From NCBI RefSeq assembly GCF_009754945.1, contig NZ_WPIN01000015.1, forward strand, positions 62,001 through 126,000: 64,000 nt of DNA, given 5' to 3'. The first letter of the stretch is position 1, and the number at the start of each line of letters is the position of its first letter. A model generated the notes under the pieces. That model made no database searches. It saw only the letters and a program-made list of their open reading frames with translations, and was not told the DNA's origin. Below, piece by piece: positions 7,518 through 15,551 of the stretch. Origin of the DNA: Spirosoma arboris (lineage in GTDB: Bacteria > Bacteroidota > Bacteroidia > Cytophagales > Spirosomataceae). The position numbers were made by a program, and so were the translations under genes.

Positions 7518-10500
7518 ATGACTTTTCTTCAACAAACGGCTCAACGAATTTTTGACCAGCACGGCCCTAGTCTGAGCGATGTTTGGGTGATTCTGCCTAC
7601 ACGTCGGGCGGTGTCAGTGTTTCTGGACGAGCTGGCCGCGCTTTCTGATCGCCCTTTTTTAGCCCCCCATGCACTGGCCGTTGATGATTTTATTACGCAG
7701 GCCGCTGGTGTACAGCTGATTGATTCTGTCAGTTTACTATTCGAACTCTACGATGTTTTCAAGGAAATTGATCCCCAAGTCGAGTTTGAGCAGTTTATTG
7801 GCTGGGCGTCGGTGCTACTAGCCGACTTCGACCGCATTGACCAATACCTCGTTAGCCCAACCGAACTCTTTAGCTATCTAACGGCGGCCAAAGCGCTCGA
7901 ACGCTGGCAGGTCGACAGACCTTCATCGGCGCAGCCAATTGTCGAAACACCTGGAACGAGTCGCTATTTCAAACTTTTCGAAAACTTACATACGGCTTAC
8001 AATGCCCTGCACAAACGCCTAACCGAAGAGCGATTAGCGTATCGAGGTATGGCCTACCGGTTACTGGCCCAGAATGTCGAAACCTTGATTCGGGATAATC
8101 TGGCTTATGAGCGCGTGTATTTTGTAGGTTTCAACGCCCTCAGCCGGGCCGAAGAGCATATTATTCGAGTGTTGGTCGATGCTCAGAAAGCGGAACTTAT
8201 CTGGGATGCAGACCAATATTACATCCGCGATTGGGGACAGGAAGCCGGTGAATTTCTGCGCAGATACCGCGACAATGGCTGGTTTTTCTCGAAACAGAAT
8301 CAGGAAGACCTTGCTCAACTGTCGAATAATCTGCTTGGTACGGAGAAAAATATTCGCGTCGTAGGCGTACCGAATGCCAGTATGCAGGCCAAAGTGGCTG
8401 GGAAAATTTATAGTGATTGGCAGAGGGCAGGGAGCACGGAGCGGGGAGCAGGAGTTATGGATGATCAGACTTCGAACTCCGCGCCCCATGCCCCTCGCTC
8501 TATGCCTAAGACCGCTATCGTTCTGGCCGACGAAACCTTGCTCATACCGGTCTTGTACGCTCTCGACGAAAACGTGACCGATCTGAACGTTACGATGGGC
8601 TTGTCACTACGGTCGTCGCTGTTGTTTACGCTGGTCGATACGTTGTTTGAGATGCAGCGAACGGTACACGAATTTCGGACGAAGGATGGCCGTGACCTGC
8701 GGATTCCTAAATACCATCACCGGCATGTGGTAAAGGTCCTGAATCATCCGTTTGTAAAACAATACGAGCGAATTCGGGGCCTTATGTGGCCGGGTGAAGC
8801 GCTGGAATCGGGCGACGTTTTGCCACCAGAACCTTTGTTTCAATGGATTGCAAAGGTCATTGTAAAAGATCAACGCGTTTATCTGACCGAAAAAGAAATG
8901 CGGGAGTTGGGGCAGGATGATCCGCTTGTTCGGGTTTTGTTTGCCCGTTGGCCCAATGATGCCCCAATGAAAGCCATTCGCGTTTTCTACGAATTAATTG
9001 AGTTATTGCGCGATGTATACCGGGTTAGCCAGGACGCAATCGAAATAGAATACCTCTATCTTTTTTTTACGCTCCTCAAACAACTCGAAGCGACGCTGGA
9101 ACGGCAGGAAGAGAGTACTCAGCAGGGAACAAGGAGCGCGGAACAGACTATACGGAGCAGGGGGCGCAGAACTGGGAACAAGGAGCAGCTAAGTATAAAC
9201 TTTAACTTCATTCCTCCACCTCTAAGCTCCGAACCCGTAGCCGTTACGGTGCGAAGTTTTCGGCAGTTTTTGTATGAATTAATTCGGCAAACGAGCATCC
9301 CGTTTACGAGTGAAGGAAAGAGCCAGTTGCAAATAATGGGGATGCTCGAAACGCGGGCTTTGGACTTCGATCGAGTTATTATTCTATCGGTTAACGAAGG
9401 GATTTTGCCGCAATCGAGGAAATTGAACTCGTTGATTCCCTTCGATATTGCGGCCGAATTACACTTGCCCACTTATCGGGAGCAGGAAGCTGTGATGGCC
9501 TATCACTTTTACCGACTACTGCAACGGGCAAACGAGATTGTGCTCCTACACACCACTTCGACCGATGCGTATGGAAATAGTAAAGGTGAACAAAGTCGAT
9601 TCATTCGGCAGATTGAGCATGAACTGGTTCCCCGTTCGAAAGGACTCATCCGAATTAGTCACCCGACTGTTCGCTTTGGCCGAAAGGGTGCCAATACTGT
9701 AGCGGATCTGACAGATTTGCGAGTACCCAAAACCGATGCCATTCGCACCGAATTGATCAAAACATTAACGACACGAGGGTTATATCCATCCTATCTTAAT
9801 CAGTTCGTGAGTTGTTCCATGCGCTTCTATTTCAGCCGAATCGTGAATATCAGTGAAGAGGAAGACATTGAAGAGAAAATGGGCGCTGCCGAATTCGGGA
9901 GTTGGCTCCACATGGTTCTGGAACGATTGGATAAAGAGTATCGCTTGCTGGAACGACCAATTGATGAGTTGATTATCAAGAACCTCTTGGAGGAAGAGTT
10001 CGCAAAGTCAATGAAAGGGCGGGTAATTGAGTCAGGTATGAACCTGCTGCTATACGAACTTGCCCAGAAACTCATGCTCGATTTTCAGCGGGAACAAGGC
10101 AAATTGGCTGGATTGACAGTTATTGGTACGGAGCAAACCCTCGAAACCTATTTGAAGGTGGCTCTGGATGGCGGTCAGGAAATAAATGTACGTATTGCTG
10201 GTAAAGTGGACCGCATCGAAAAGTTCGGAGATCAAATTCGGATTGTGGACTACAAAACGGGCAGTGTTAAACTACCCGAAAAAACACCTGCTGATTTGAC
10301 CGAAAAATTGCTGAAAGACGGTGCAGAAGAAAAAATGAGACAGTTGTGGCTTTATCGCTACTTGGCTCTCAAGAATATTAGTGAATATGGTGGTCTACCT
10401 CGTGATAAAGGTAAACGAGATATTTTTCCGGCTAAAGGCTTGCCTGTCGAAGCGGGTTTCTACTCATTTCGTGATATCAATGGCGGATTCAAAACAAACC

Positions 10501-10667
10501 CCGTTCGGTTTGATACCAACGATGATCCAGATCAATACATTAAAGACTCAGAAGAGTTGTTGCGGCAACTAATTCGCCAACTACTTGACGTAGCTGAACC
10601 GTTTAAGAAGACGGATAAACTAGAAACCTGCCAATACTGCGATTTTAAAGGGATTTGCGGGCGGTAA
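7518..10667 (+). CDS. AddB-like PD-(D/E)XK exonuclease
   Basis: The 1049-residue product fits the AddB/RecB-nuclease-like proteins of Bacteroidota, which process double-strand breaks together with an AddA-like helicase (not in this window). A PD-(D/E)XK core is seen near residues 897-915 (V-D-R-I ... V-D-Y-K-T-G). Four cysteines match the AddB iron-sulfur pattern: Cys766 (S-C-S-M-R-F) and the C-terminal C-x2-C-x5-C (1038, 1041, 1047). The N-terminal part resembles an inactivated helicase; I see no Walker A motif. Two stretches (about residues 301-331 and 531-557) are low-complexity, encoded by the same GGAGC-type words as the intergenic hairpins, and look like in-frame insertions. Confidence 0.88.
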   Translation: MTFLQQTAQRIFDQHGPSLSDVWVILPTRRAVSVFLDELAALSDRPFLAPHALAVDDFITQAAGVQLIDSVSLLFELYDVFKEIDPQVEFEQFIGWASVLLADFDRIDQYLVSPTELFSYLTAAKALERWQVDRPSSAQPIVETPGTSRYFKLFENLHTAYNALHKRLTEERLAYRGMAYRLLAQNVETLIRDNLAYERVYFVGFNALSRAEEHIIRVLVDAQKAELIWDADQYYIRDWGQEAGEFLRRYRDNGWFFSKQNQEDLAQLSNNLLGTEKNIRVVGVPNASMQAKVAGKIYSDWQRAGSTERGAGVMDDQTSNSAPHAPRSMPKTAIVLADETLLIPVLYALDENVTDLNVTMGLSLRSSLLFTLVDTLFEMQRTVHEFRTKDGRDLRIPKYHHRHVVKVLNHPFVKQYERIRGLMWPGEALESGDVLPPEPLFQWIAKVIVKDQRVYLTEKEMRELGQDDPLVRVLFARWPNDAPMKAIRVFYELIELLRDVYRVSQDAIEIEYLYLFFTLLKQLEATLERQEESTQQGTRSAEQTIRSRGRRTGNKEQLSINFNFIPPPLSSEPVAVTVRSFRQFLYELIRQTSIPFTSEGKSQLQIMGMLETRALDFDRVIILSVNEGILPQSRKLNSLIPFDIAAELHLPTYREQEAVMAYHFYRLLQRANEIVLLHTTSTDAYGNSKGEQSRFIRQIEHELVPRSKGLIRISHPTVRFGRKGANTVADLTDLRVPKTDAIRTELIKTLTTRGLYPSYLNQFVSCSMRFYFSRIVNISEEEDIEEKMGAAEFGSWLHMVLERLDKEYRLLERPIDELIIKNLLEEEFAKSMKGRVIESGMNLLLYELAQKLMLDFQREQGKLAGLTVIGTEQTLETYLKVALDGGQEINVRIAGKVDRIEKFGDQIRIVDYKTGSVKLPEKTPADLTEKLLKDGAEEKMRQLWLYRYLALKNISEYGGLPRDKGKRDIFPAKGLPVEAGFYSFRDINGGFKTNPVRFDTNDDPDQYIKDSEELLRQLIRQLLDVAEPFKKTDKLETCQYCDFKGICGR
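8422..8505. repeat. GGAGC-word element inside the addB-like gene (degenerate inverted repeat)
   Basis: 8422-8452 repeats the words GGCAGGGAGCACGGAGC and GGGGAGCAGG. 8474-8501 carries a degenerate reverse complement (CTCCGCGCCCCATGCCCCT). The element is in frame and encodes a Gly/Arg/Ser-rich stretch that interrupts an otherwise ordinary region before the T-A-I-V-L-A-D-E motif. It is related to the 1600-1678 and 57087-57163 hairpins. Confidence 0.6.
9118..9185. repeat. second GGAGC-word element inside the addB-like gene
   Basis: The word GGGAACAAGGAGC occurs twice, as a direct repeat near 9126 and 9174, with GGAGCAGGGGGC between. It is translated in frame as a Gln/Arg/Thr-rich linker (about residues 531-557). 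It is the same word family as the intergenic hairpins. Confidence 0.6.
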
Positions 10668-10782
10668 ATTAATTTTACCAAATTGGGAACCTTGTAATGT
10701 TAATCTCCGGTTACCAAATCGGTAACCGATTAAGTTCCTTATAGCCATCAATGTAAAATCATTGCACATGAAGAAGAGTTTT

Positions 10783-11079
10783 ATGCGAGTGATTAAAATA
10801 AAAACATTGAGGGAATATTGGGAACGGGAGCCCAATGCAAAAGTAGGATTACAGTTATGGTACAAAAAGATAACAAGTCGACGTTGGTCAAATTCGAATG
10901 AGGTTATCGGGAGCTTCCCTGGTGCTGATACGGTAGGTAATAACCGGATTGTTTTTAATATTCGTCGTAACGATTATAGGCTTATCGTTAAGTTTCAATA
11001 CGAAATTCAGACATGTTATATTCGTTTTATCGATACGCATAAAGAGTATGACAAAATCAACGATGCGAGCGCTATTTAG
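10783..11079 (+). CDS. higB: HigB-type mRNA interferase toxin
   Basis: I chose the ATG at 10783 because HigB family proteins typically begin M-R-V-I-x-x-K-T-L-R-E-x-W, which this product does; the frame is open from 10762. Further family blocks are W-Y-K-K-I-T, F-P-G-A-D-T-V-G-N-N-R-I-V-F-N-I and Y-I-R-F-I-D-T-H-K-E-Y-D-K-I at the C-terminus. HigB toxins cleave mRNA in translating ribosomes. Its antitoxin gene normally follows within a few bases; here higA starts 360 bp downstream, beyond a CRISPR-like repeat region. Confidence 0.9.
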   Translation: MRVIKIKTLREYWEREPNAKVGLQLWYKKITSRRWSNSNEVIGSFPGADTVGNNRIVFNIRRNDYRLIVKFQYEIQTCYIRFIDTHKEYDKINDASAI

Positions 11080-11109
11080 GACTGTATAAGTAGTTGATGA
11101 ATTAAATCA

Positions 11110-11398
11110 GTTCTAATCGTACCTGTGAGGAATTGAAAGCGCACAAAGTAGATTCTGTACCAGATAGGAAACTTTAAACAATGCTATCTGTGAGAGATTT
11201 ACATTATAAACGGCCCATTTTGTCGCCGAAATTTAAGTCGACCTAACCATACCAGTGAGGAATTGAGGATATAAACGTAAATCCTTTGCATTGGCACAGC
11301 TTATAATCGTATCAATGAGGAATTGGAATTCACCGCTGAATAGTCGTGTTGAAGTAATTGTGGGTCTTCCAATCGTACCTGTGAGGAATTGAAATGAA
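11110..11398 (+). CRISPR. degenerate five-unit CRISPR-like array between higB and higA
   Basis: Five related units start at 11114, 11179, 11244, 11304 and 11370, so the periods are 65, 65, 60 and 66 bp. Aligned over 25 positions to the first unit (TAATCGTACCTGTGAGG then AATTGAAA), the identities by eye are about 17, 20, 21 and 24 of 25 for units 2 to 5. The terminal units are the best preserved. The intervening sequences (about 35-41 bp) are unrelated to each other. A repeat of about 25-30 bp ending in ATTGAAA matches the handle common to type I-B and III repeats. No cas gene is in the window, so this is a solo relic, or repeats borrowed for another purpose. Alternative: spaced operator sites for HigA. 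Confidence 0.7.
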
Positions 11399-11439
11399 TA
11401 TTGGAAATGCCGATTGTTTGAACTGAGTATAACAGACAC

Positions 11440-11820
11440 ATGGAAGCTATAGCACCAATGAACTATATTGCTCGCCCTATCAAAACGGAGCAGCAATACA
11501 ACGAAGCAATTGCGTTGATCGAAACATTGATTGATGCTGAATCAGGTACTCCTGAAATGGACTTACTAGAATTGATCAGCATTTTAGTTCATGATTACGA
11601 ACACCGGGAATTTCCTATAGAGAATTTAGACCCAATTGAAGCCATTAAATACCAGATGGAAGAACTGGGTGTAACGACAGTAGAAATGGCGGAACTGGTA
11701 GGCGGCAAAAGCCGCCTATCAGAGCTGCTTCATCAAAAACGACCACTTTCTATCCGGCAGGTTAAAGCCATATCTGCTCGTTTAGATATACCTGCTGATA
11801 TTTTACTCGCAATCGCCTAA
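11440..11820 (+). CDS. higA: HigA-type antitoxin / transcriptional regulator
   Basis: The 126-residue product has an N-terminal toxin-binding part (I-x-x-E-x-Q-Y-N-E-A and D-L-L-E-L-I-S-I-L-V-H-D-Y-E) and a C-terminal helix-turn-helix (about residues 72-120, with E-L-V-G-G-K-S-R-L-S-E-L-L as the recognition region). This matches the HigA family whose members follow HigB. A second ATG at 11458 is a possible start. The 360-bp gap from higB is unusual, and a CRISPR-like array fills it. HigA normally represses its own operon, so the gap may hold operators or a separate promoter. Confidence 0.88.
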   Translation: MEAIAPMNYIARPIKTEQQYNEAIALIETLIDAESGTPEMDLLELISILVHDYEHREFPIENLDPIEAIKYQMEELGVTTVEMAELVGGKSRLSELLHQKRPLSIRQVKAISARLDIPADILLAIA

Positions 11821-11827
11821 TCTCTTT

Positions 11828-13633
11828 TTACAACGCCAATTCCTTCTCCGTCACAATTGTAAGCACTTCGGTATCTTTTAGACGTACTGCCAGACCCAGC
11901 GTTTTCGGAACTTCGTAGTGGAAGAAAAACTTCATCGTGTGAATTTTGCCTTCATAGAAAGCTAGTTCATCACCTTCTGGATTTTGGGTCAGCAAGGCTT
12001 GCTTAGCTACAACAGCCTGCTTGAGCCACTGCCAGGCTATGATGACAACACCAAATAGTTCCAGGAAAAGCGTAGCGTCAGATAAGTACCGTTCAATGTC
12101 TCCTTGTTGTACGTAGGGCATCAGGCTGGACATCACCTCCTGTATACGTTTAAGCTCGGCGGTGAGCTGATCGGCATAGGGTTTCAGATCATCGTGTGTG
12201 CTGGCGTCTGCAATGGTTTTTCCAATTTCGGCAAACAGCAATTTTGGAGCCTTACCTCCTTTCATGGTCATCTTGCGGCCCAATAAGTCCTGTGCCTGAA
12301 TACCCGTTGTACCTTCGTAAATCGGGGTGATACGTATGTCGCGATACAACTGCTCGACTGGAAAATCTTCCGTGAACCCATAACCCCCAAATGTCTGAAC
12401 GCTCTGACTTACCGATTGAACGCCCATTTCGGAGGGGTACGATTTGGCCACGGGCATTAGTAAATCGAGCAACAGGAACGCGTTTTCTTTTTCCTCCCCT
12501 TCGGCTACCTCACTGATATCGTAGAGACGAGCCGCTTCGAGGAGTAACGATAAAGAGCCCTCAGTGACCGCTTTCTGAAACAATAGCATACGCCGGACGT
12601 CGGGGTGATTGATAATCGGTGTCTGGGGAGAGTCCAGTAGATTTTTCTGATTTAATCGTCGGCTTTGTGGACGCTCCCTGGCATATTCCAGCGCTGCGTA
12701 ATAAGCTGCTGTAGCAATAGCAGTGGCTGTCATACCAACCCCAATTCGGGCCTCGTTCATCATCTGGAACATATAGGGTAAACCCTGATGCGGTTGCCCA
12801 ACGAGGTACCCAATGGTGTTGTCATTAGAACCCATAGTTAAGTGCATAGTCGGAACCCCTTTTTGCCCCATCTTATGGTACACACCCGTTGAGGTAACGT
12901 CATTATCGACAAAGTTATCCTGACCATCCGGACGATATTTGGGTACTACAAATAACGAAATACCCTTCGTACCCTTCGGAGCGCCATCAATTCGGGCTAG
13001 CATCAGGTGAATAATGTTCTCTGCTGCATCGTGGTCACCCGCCGAGATAAATACTTTCTGCCCTTTAATTTTATAACTACCGTCGGGCTGAGGGGTAGCC
13101 GACGTCGTAACATCTGAGAGTGACGAACCTGCCTGAGGCTCTGTCAGGGCCATCGTTCCCTGCCAGATGCCGGTCAACAGATTGGGTACGTAGGCTTCGC
13201 TCAATTCGGGTGTACCGAAAGACGTAATCAGGTGAGCTGCCCCCGATGTAAGTCCCGTGTACATCATACCATTGTTGGCTGCCATAAGAATAAAGCTAAC
13301 GCACGAATTGATCATTTTGGGTAGTTGCTGGCCTCCATTGTCAAAAGAAAAGCCCGCTCCAATCAGGCCTGCTTCGCCCATTGCTTTCAGATATTCTTTT
13401 ATCTTCGGATGGACAGTAACCTGACCGTTCTTGAGTTCAGGTTGATTCCTATCGACTTCCTTTAAGTGCGGGTGCATGAGGGTATCGGCAATGTAAGTCG
13501 CCGAGTCGAGCACAAGGTTAAATGTCTCGCGGTCGTGGGCACTGAAGTACTCATATTTTGTTAGCTCTTCGGCCTTGAAAACTTCGTGAAGTAGAAAGTG
13601 CAGATTTCGTTTGCTGAAATAGGTCGTTGCCAT
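11828..13633 (-). CDS. acyl-CoA dehydrogenase, long form
   Basis: The 601-residue product carries the flavin-binding signature A-L-T-E-P-Q-A-G-S-S-L-S-D-V. The G-G-Y-G-F-T-E-D-F-P-V-E-Q-L-Y-R-D block follows, then I-Y-E-G-T-T-G-I-Q-A-Q-D-L-L, which contains the probable catalytic Glu, and an additional C-terminal helical domain. The extended length matches the Bacteroidota and proteobacterial subgroup used in fatty-acid beta-oxidation, which transfers electrons to ETF. Its partner genes are not nearby. It is convergent with higA, with a gap of only 7 bp. Confidence 0.92.
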   Translation of the reverse strand: MATTYFSKRNLHFLLHEVFKAEELTKYEYFSAHDRETFNLVLDSATYIADTLMHPHLKEVDRNQPELKNGQVTVHPKIKEYLKAMGEAGLIGAGFSFDNGGQQLPKMINSCVSFILMAANNGMMYTGLTSGAAHLITSFGTPELSEAYVPNLLTGIWQGTMALTEPQAGSSLSDVTTSATPQPDGSYKIKGQKVFISAGDHDAAENIIHLMLARIDGAPKGTKGISLFVVPKYRPDGQDNFVDNDVTSTGVYHKMGQKGVPTMHLTMGSNDNTIGYLVGQPHQGLPYMFQMMNEARIGVGMTATAIATAAYYAALEYARERPQSRRLNQKNLLDSPQTPIINHPDVRRMLLFQKAVTEGSLSLLLEAARLYDISEVAEGEEKENAFLLLDLLMPVAKSYPSEMGVQSVSQSVQTFGGYGFTEDFPVEQLYRDIRITPIYEGTTGIQAQDLLGRKMTMKGGKAPKLLFAEIGKTIADASTHDDLKPYADQLTAELKRIQEVMSSLMPYVQQGDIERYLSDATLFLELFGVVIIAWQWLKQAVVAKQALLTQNPEGDELAFYEGKIHTMKFFFHYEVPKTLGLAVRLKDTEVLTIVTEKELAL

Positions 13634-13796
13634 GTTGGGCGTTCGGGTTAGAGAAAAGGTATGTTTACGTAACTTAGTGGGATAGATACAGGCCTAAAAA
13701 TACCACCTTTGGCCCACTATTTGCACCGCTATCAAAAAACTATCGTTTACTTTACGCCGTTTAGTATACGGTGATCAAACAAATTAATTGTCAAAC

Positions 13797-14318
13797 ATGA
13801 AAAACCTTATTGCAGTATTCGTTCTCTGCCTAACGATGGTATCGCTAGTACAGGCGCAACCACCAGCGAGCCCGAAAATAACGGCTGAAAGTCCGGATAA
13901 AAATATCAAAGTCGTTTATGGGCAGCCTTCCAAAAAAGGTCGGGTTATATTTGGTGCAGATGGCTCAAGTAGCCTGGAGAAATATGGAAAAGTCTGGCGT
14001 ACAGGCGCTAATGAAGCCACTGAAGTGACCTTCAAAAGCGACGTTATGTTCGGCGATAAAATGGTGAAAGCCGGAACATATACCTTGTTTACAATTCCGG
14101 GCGAAAAAGAGTGGAGTGTTATTCTGAACAGCACGCTGGGCCAATGGGGTGCTTATGACTACGAGAAAATTAAAGGTACTGATGTGGCTACAATCAAAGT
14201 GCCGGTTTCGATGAATAAAACGCCCATCGAAAAGTTGACAATTACGCCTGCCAATAGCAGCATTGCCATTTCCTGGGATAATATGACCATTTCGGTGCCC
14301 GTGATGAAACACGGTTGA
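13797..14318 (+). CDS. exported DUF2911-family protein
   Basis: Start at the ATG at 13797; an in-frame TTG nine bases upstream is less likely. The 173-residue product has an SPI signal (cleavage near V-Q-A-Q). The mature domain contains V-V-Y-G-Q-P-S-K-K-G-R-V-I-F-G, W-R-T-G-A-N-E-A-T-E-V and K-A-G-T-Y-T-L-F-T-I-P-G-E-K-E-W, the hallmark blocks of DUF2911. The family is common in secreted Bacteroidota proteins; its function is unknown. Confidence 0.85.
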   Translation: MKNLIAVFVLCLTMVSLVQAQPPASPKITAESPDKNIKVVYGQPSKKGRVIFGADGSSSLEKYGKVWRTGANEATEVTFKSDVMFGDKMVKAGTYTLFTIPGEKEWSVILNSTLGQWGAYDYEKIKGTDVATIKVPVSMNKTPIEKLTITPANSSIAISWDNMTISVPVMKHG

Positions 14319-14361
14319 TAAGAGGTTCTCAGTATAGATAGGTATTAAATTTGCTGAGTCA

Positions 14362-14405
14362 ATAAAACAAAAACGCCTGGCCTTTTGGTTGGGCGTTTCT
14401 GTTTT
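14362..14405. terminator. intrinsic terminator after the DUF2911 gene
   Basis: A stem AAACGCC (14371-14377) / GGCGTTT (14392-14398) is followed by CTGTTTT on the plus strand and preceded by an A-rich stretch, so it could work in both directions. Confidence 0.65.
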
Positions 14406-14578
14406 ATAATCGCCTTTTTCTGCTTGAAAATAATCGATTTTGTTTGCGAACTCGAGCAAAAATAGTGGGCTAACTGACTGTGTGATAATTTAATCGACCG
14501 TTAATGAAAAAAAGCACTATAAGTGGTTAACAAACAAACGTTTATAGCGTTATTTGCGAAACACCTAGCCGATAATCG

Positions 14579-15451
14579 ATGATGAAACGCTACTTGCTGT
14601 ATGTACTGCTCGGCTTAGCCGTATTGCCCGCCTTTGGTCAGGGCGTTACGGACTATTATCGGGTGCCTGAAAAGAGCCAGCAATATAATCGACTGCTGAC
14701 CCGTTACGGTGGACCTCAAATTCGCGATCGCTGGTATGTTGCCCTCGATGGTTTCGTAAGAACGGATCGCGCCCAACTCGATAACTCTATTAATGGCCTA
14801 GTTGAAAGTGATCTTGTTGGTAAACCAGGCTGGGGTGTTTTGCTCGGCTGGACATATCGTGAGCGCTGGGTAGTAGAGGGCGGATACGCCCGAATGCCTA
14901 TTCATACCCAACTGGCGATCAGCAACACCAGCCCGCCTTTATCGCTTCGAGCTACCAATGACCGAAGTGCGTTTATCCTACGGGGCAAGCGACTTTTGTT
15001 GTCAACCAGCAAACCCTGGCTGCGATCAGGCTTTTGGGTGAGTGGTGGCATGTGGGCTGTACCCAATAGCAGTCAGGAAGAAAACAGGGTTTCTGTCGCT
15101 GGCTACCGGTATCAGGGCCGATGGGAAACACCCGAATACTTTCACTTGACCAGCGAGTCACACAATAGTTCACAAATGACTGCTTTGGCCGAATTAGGTG
15201 TGGAGTATAACGTTCGATTAAGCAACGCCATTGATCTGGGTATTTCTGCCCGTAAACTCTGGGGACTTTCCAATGCTGTAACTACCAATGTGACGTATAC
15301 GGCCAATCGGATGCCTTCCGAGCAAGCTCAACTTCAGGGAGCTGGTACTGGAATGAGTTACGGGCTAACACTTCGATACACCTATGCTACTCGACGACAT
15401 CAATCGAATGTGCTGGAACTACAGGGTAAAAGTCGGCTAGGAAAAAACTAA
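14579..15451 (+). CDS. predicted outer-membrane beta-barrel protein, unknown function
   Basis: The 290-residue product has an SPI signal (A-F-G-Q). Its mature sequence is dominated by alternating hydrophobic and polar strands with aromatic girdle residues (for example W-G-V-L-L-G-W-T-Y and V-E-Y-N-V-R-L), typical of a small outer-membrane barrel. The tail is charged and ends K-S-R-L-G-K-N. No enzymatic motif was seen. It is monocistronic, with a clear terminator downstream. Confidence 0.65.
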   Translation: MMKRYLLYVLLGLAVLPAFGQGVTDYYRVPEKSQQYNRLLTRYGGPQIRDRWYVALDGFVRTDRAQLDNSINGLVESDLVGKPGWGVLLGWTYRERWVVEGGYARMPIHTQLAISNTSPPLSLRATNDRSAFILRGKRLLLSTSKPWLRSGFWVSGGMWAVPNSSQEENRVSVAGYRYQGRWETPEYFHLTSESHNSSQMTALAELGVEYNVRLSNAIDLGISARKLWGLSNAVTTNVTYTANRMPSEQAQLQGAGTGMSYGLTLRYTYATRRHQSNVLELQGKSRLGKN

Positions 15452-15479
15452 TAAATCACGACAGAATTTTAAGGGAGTA

Positions 15480-15504
15480 GGCGGCTGAGATAGCCGCCTT
15501 TTTT
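15480..15504 (+). terminator. intrinsic terminator
   Basis: GGCGGCT (15480-15486), a 5-nt loop and AGCCGCC (15492-15498) are followed by six T residues, 30 nt after the stop of the beta-barrel gene. Confidence 0.9.
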
Positions 15505-15551
15505 GTGCGTGTCGGATACGGCATTTCTGTTCATTAAACCCCTGAATACAC

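Noticed and set aside
11110..11398. The array as an ordinary functional CRISPR
   Set aside because: The repeats are too divergent, one interval is shorter than the rest, and no cas genes are present; kept only as a relic or borrowed repeats.
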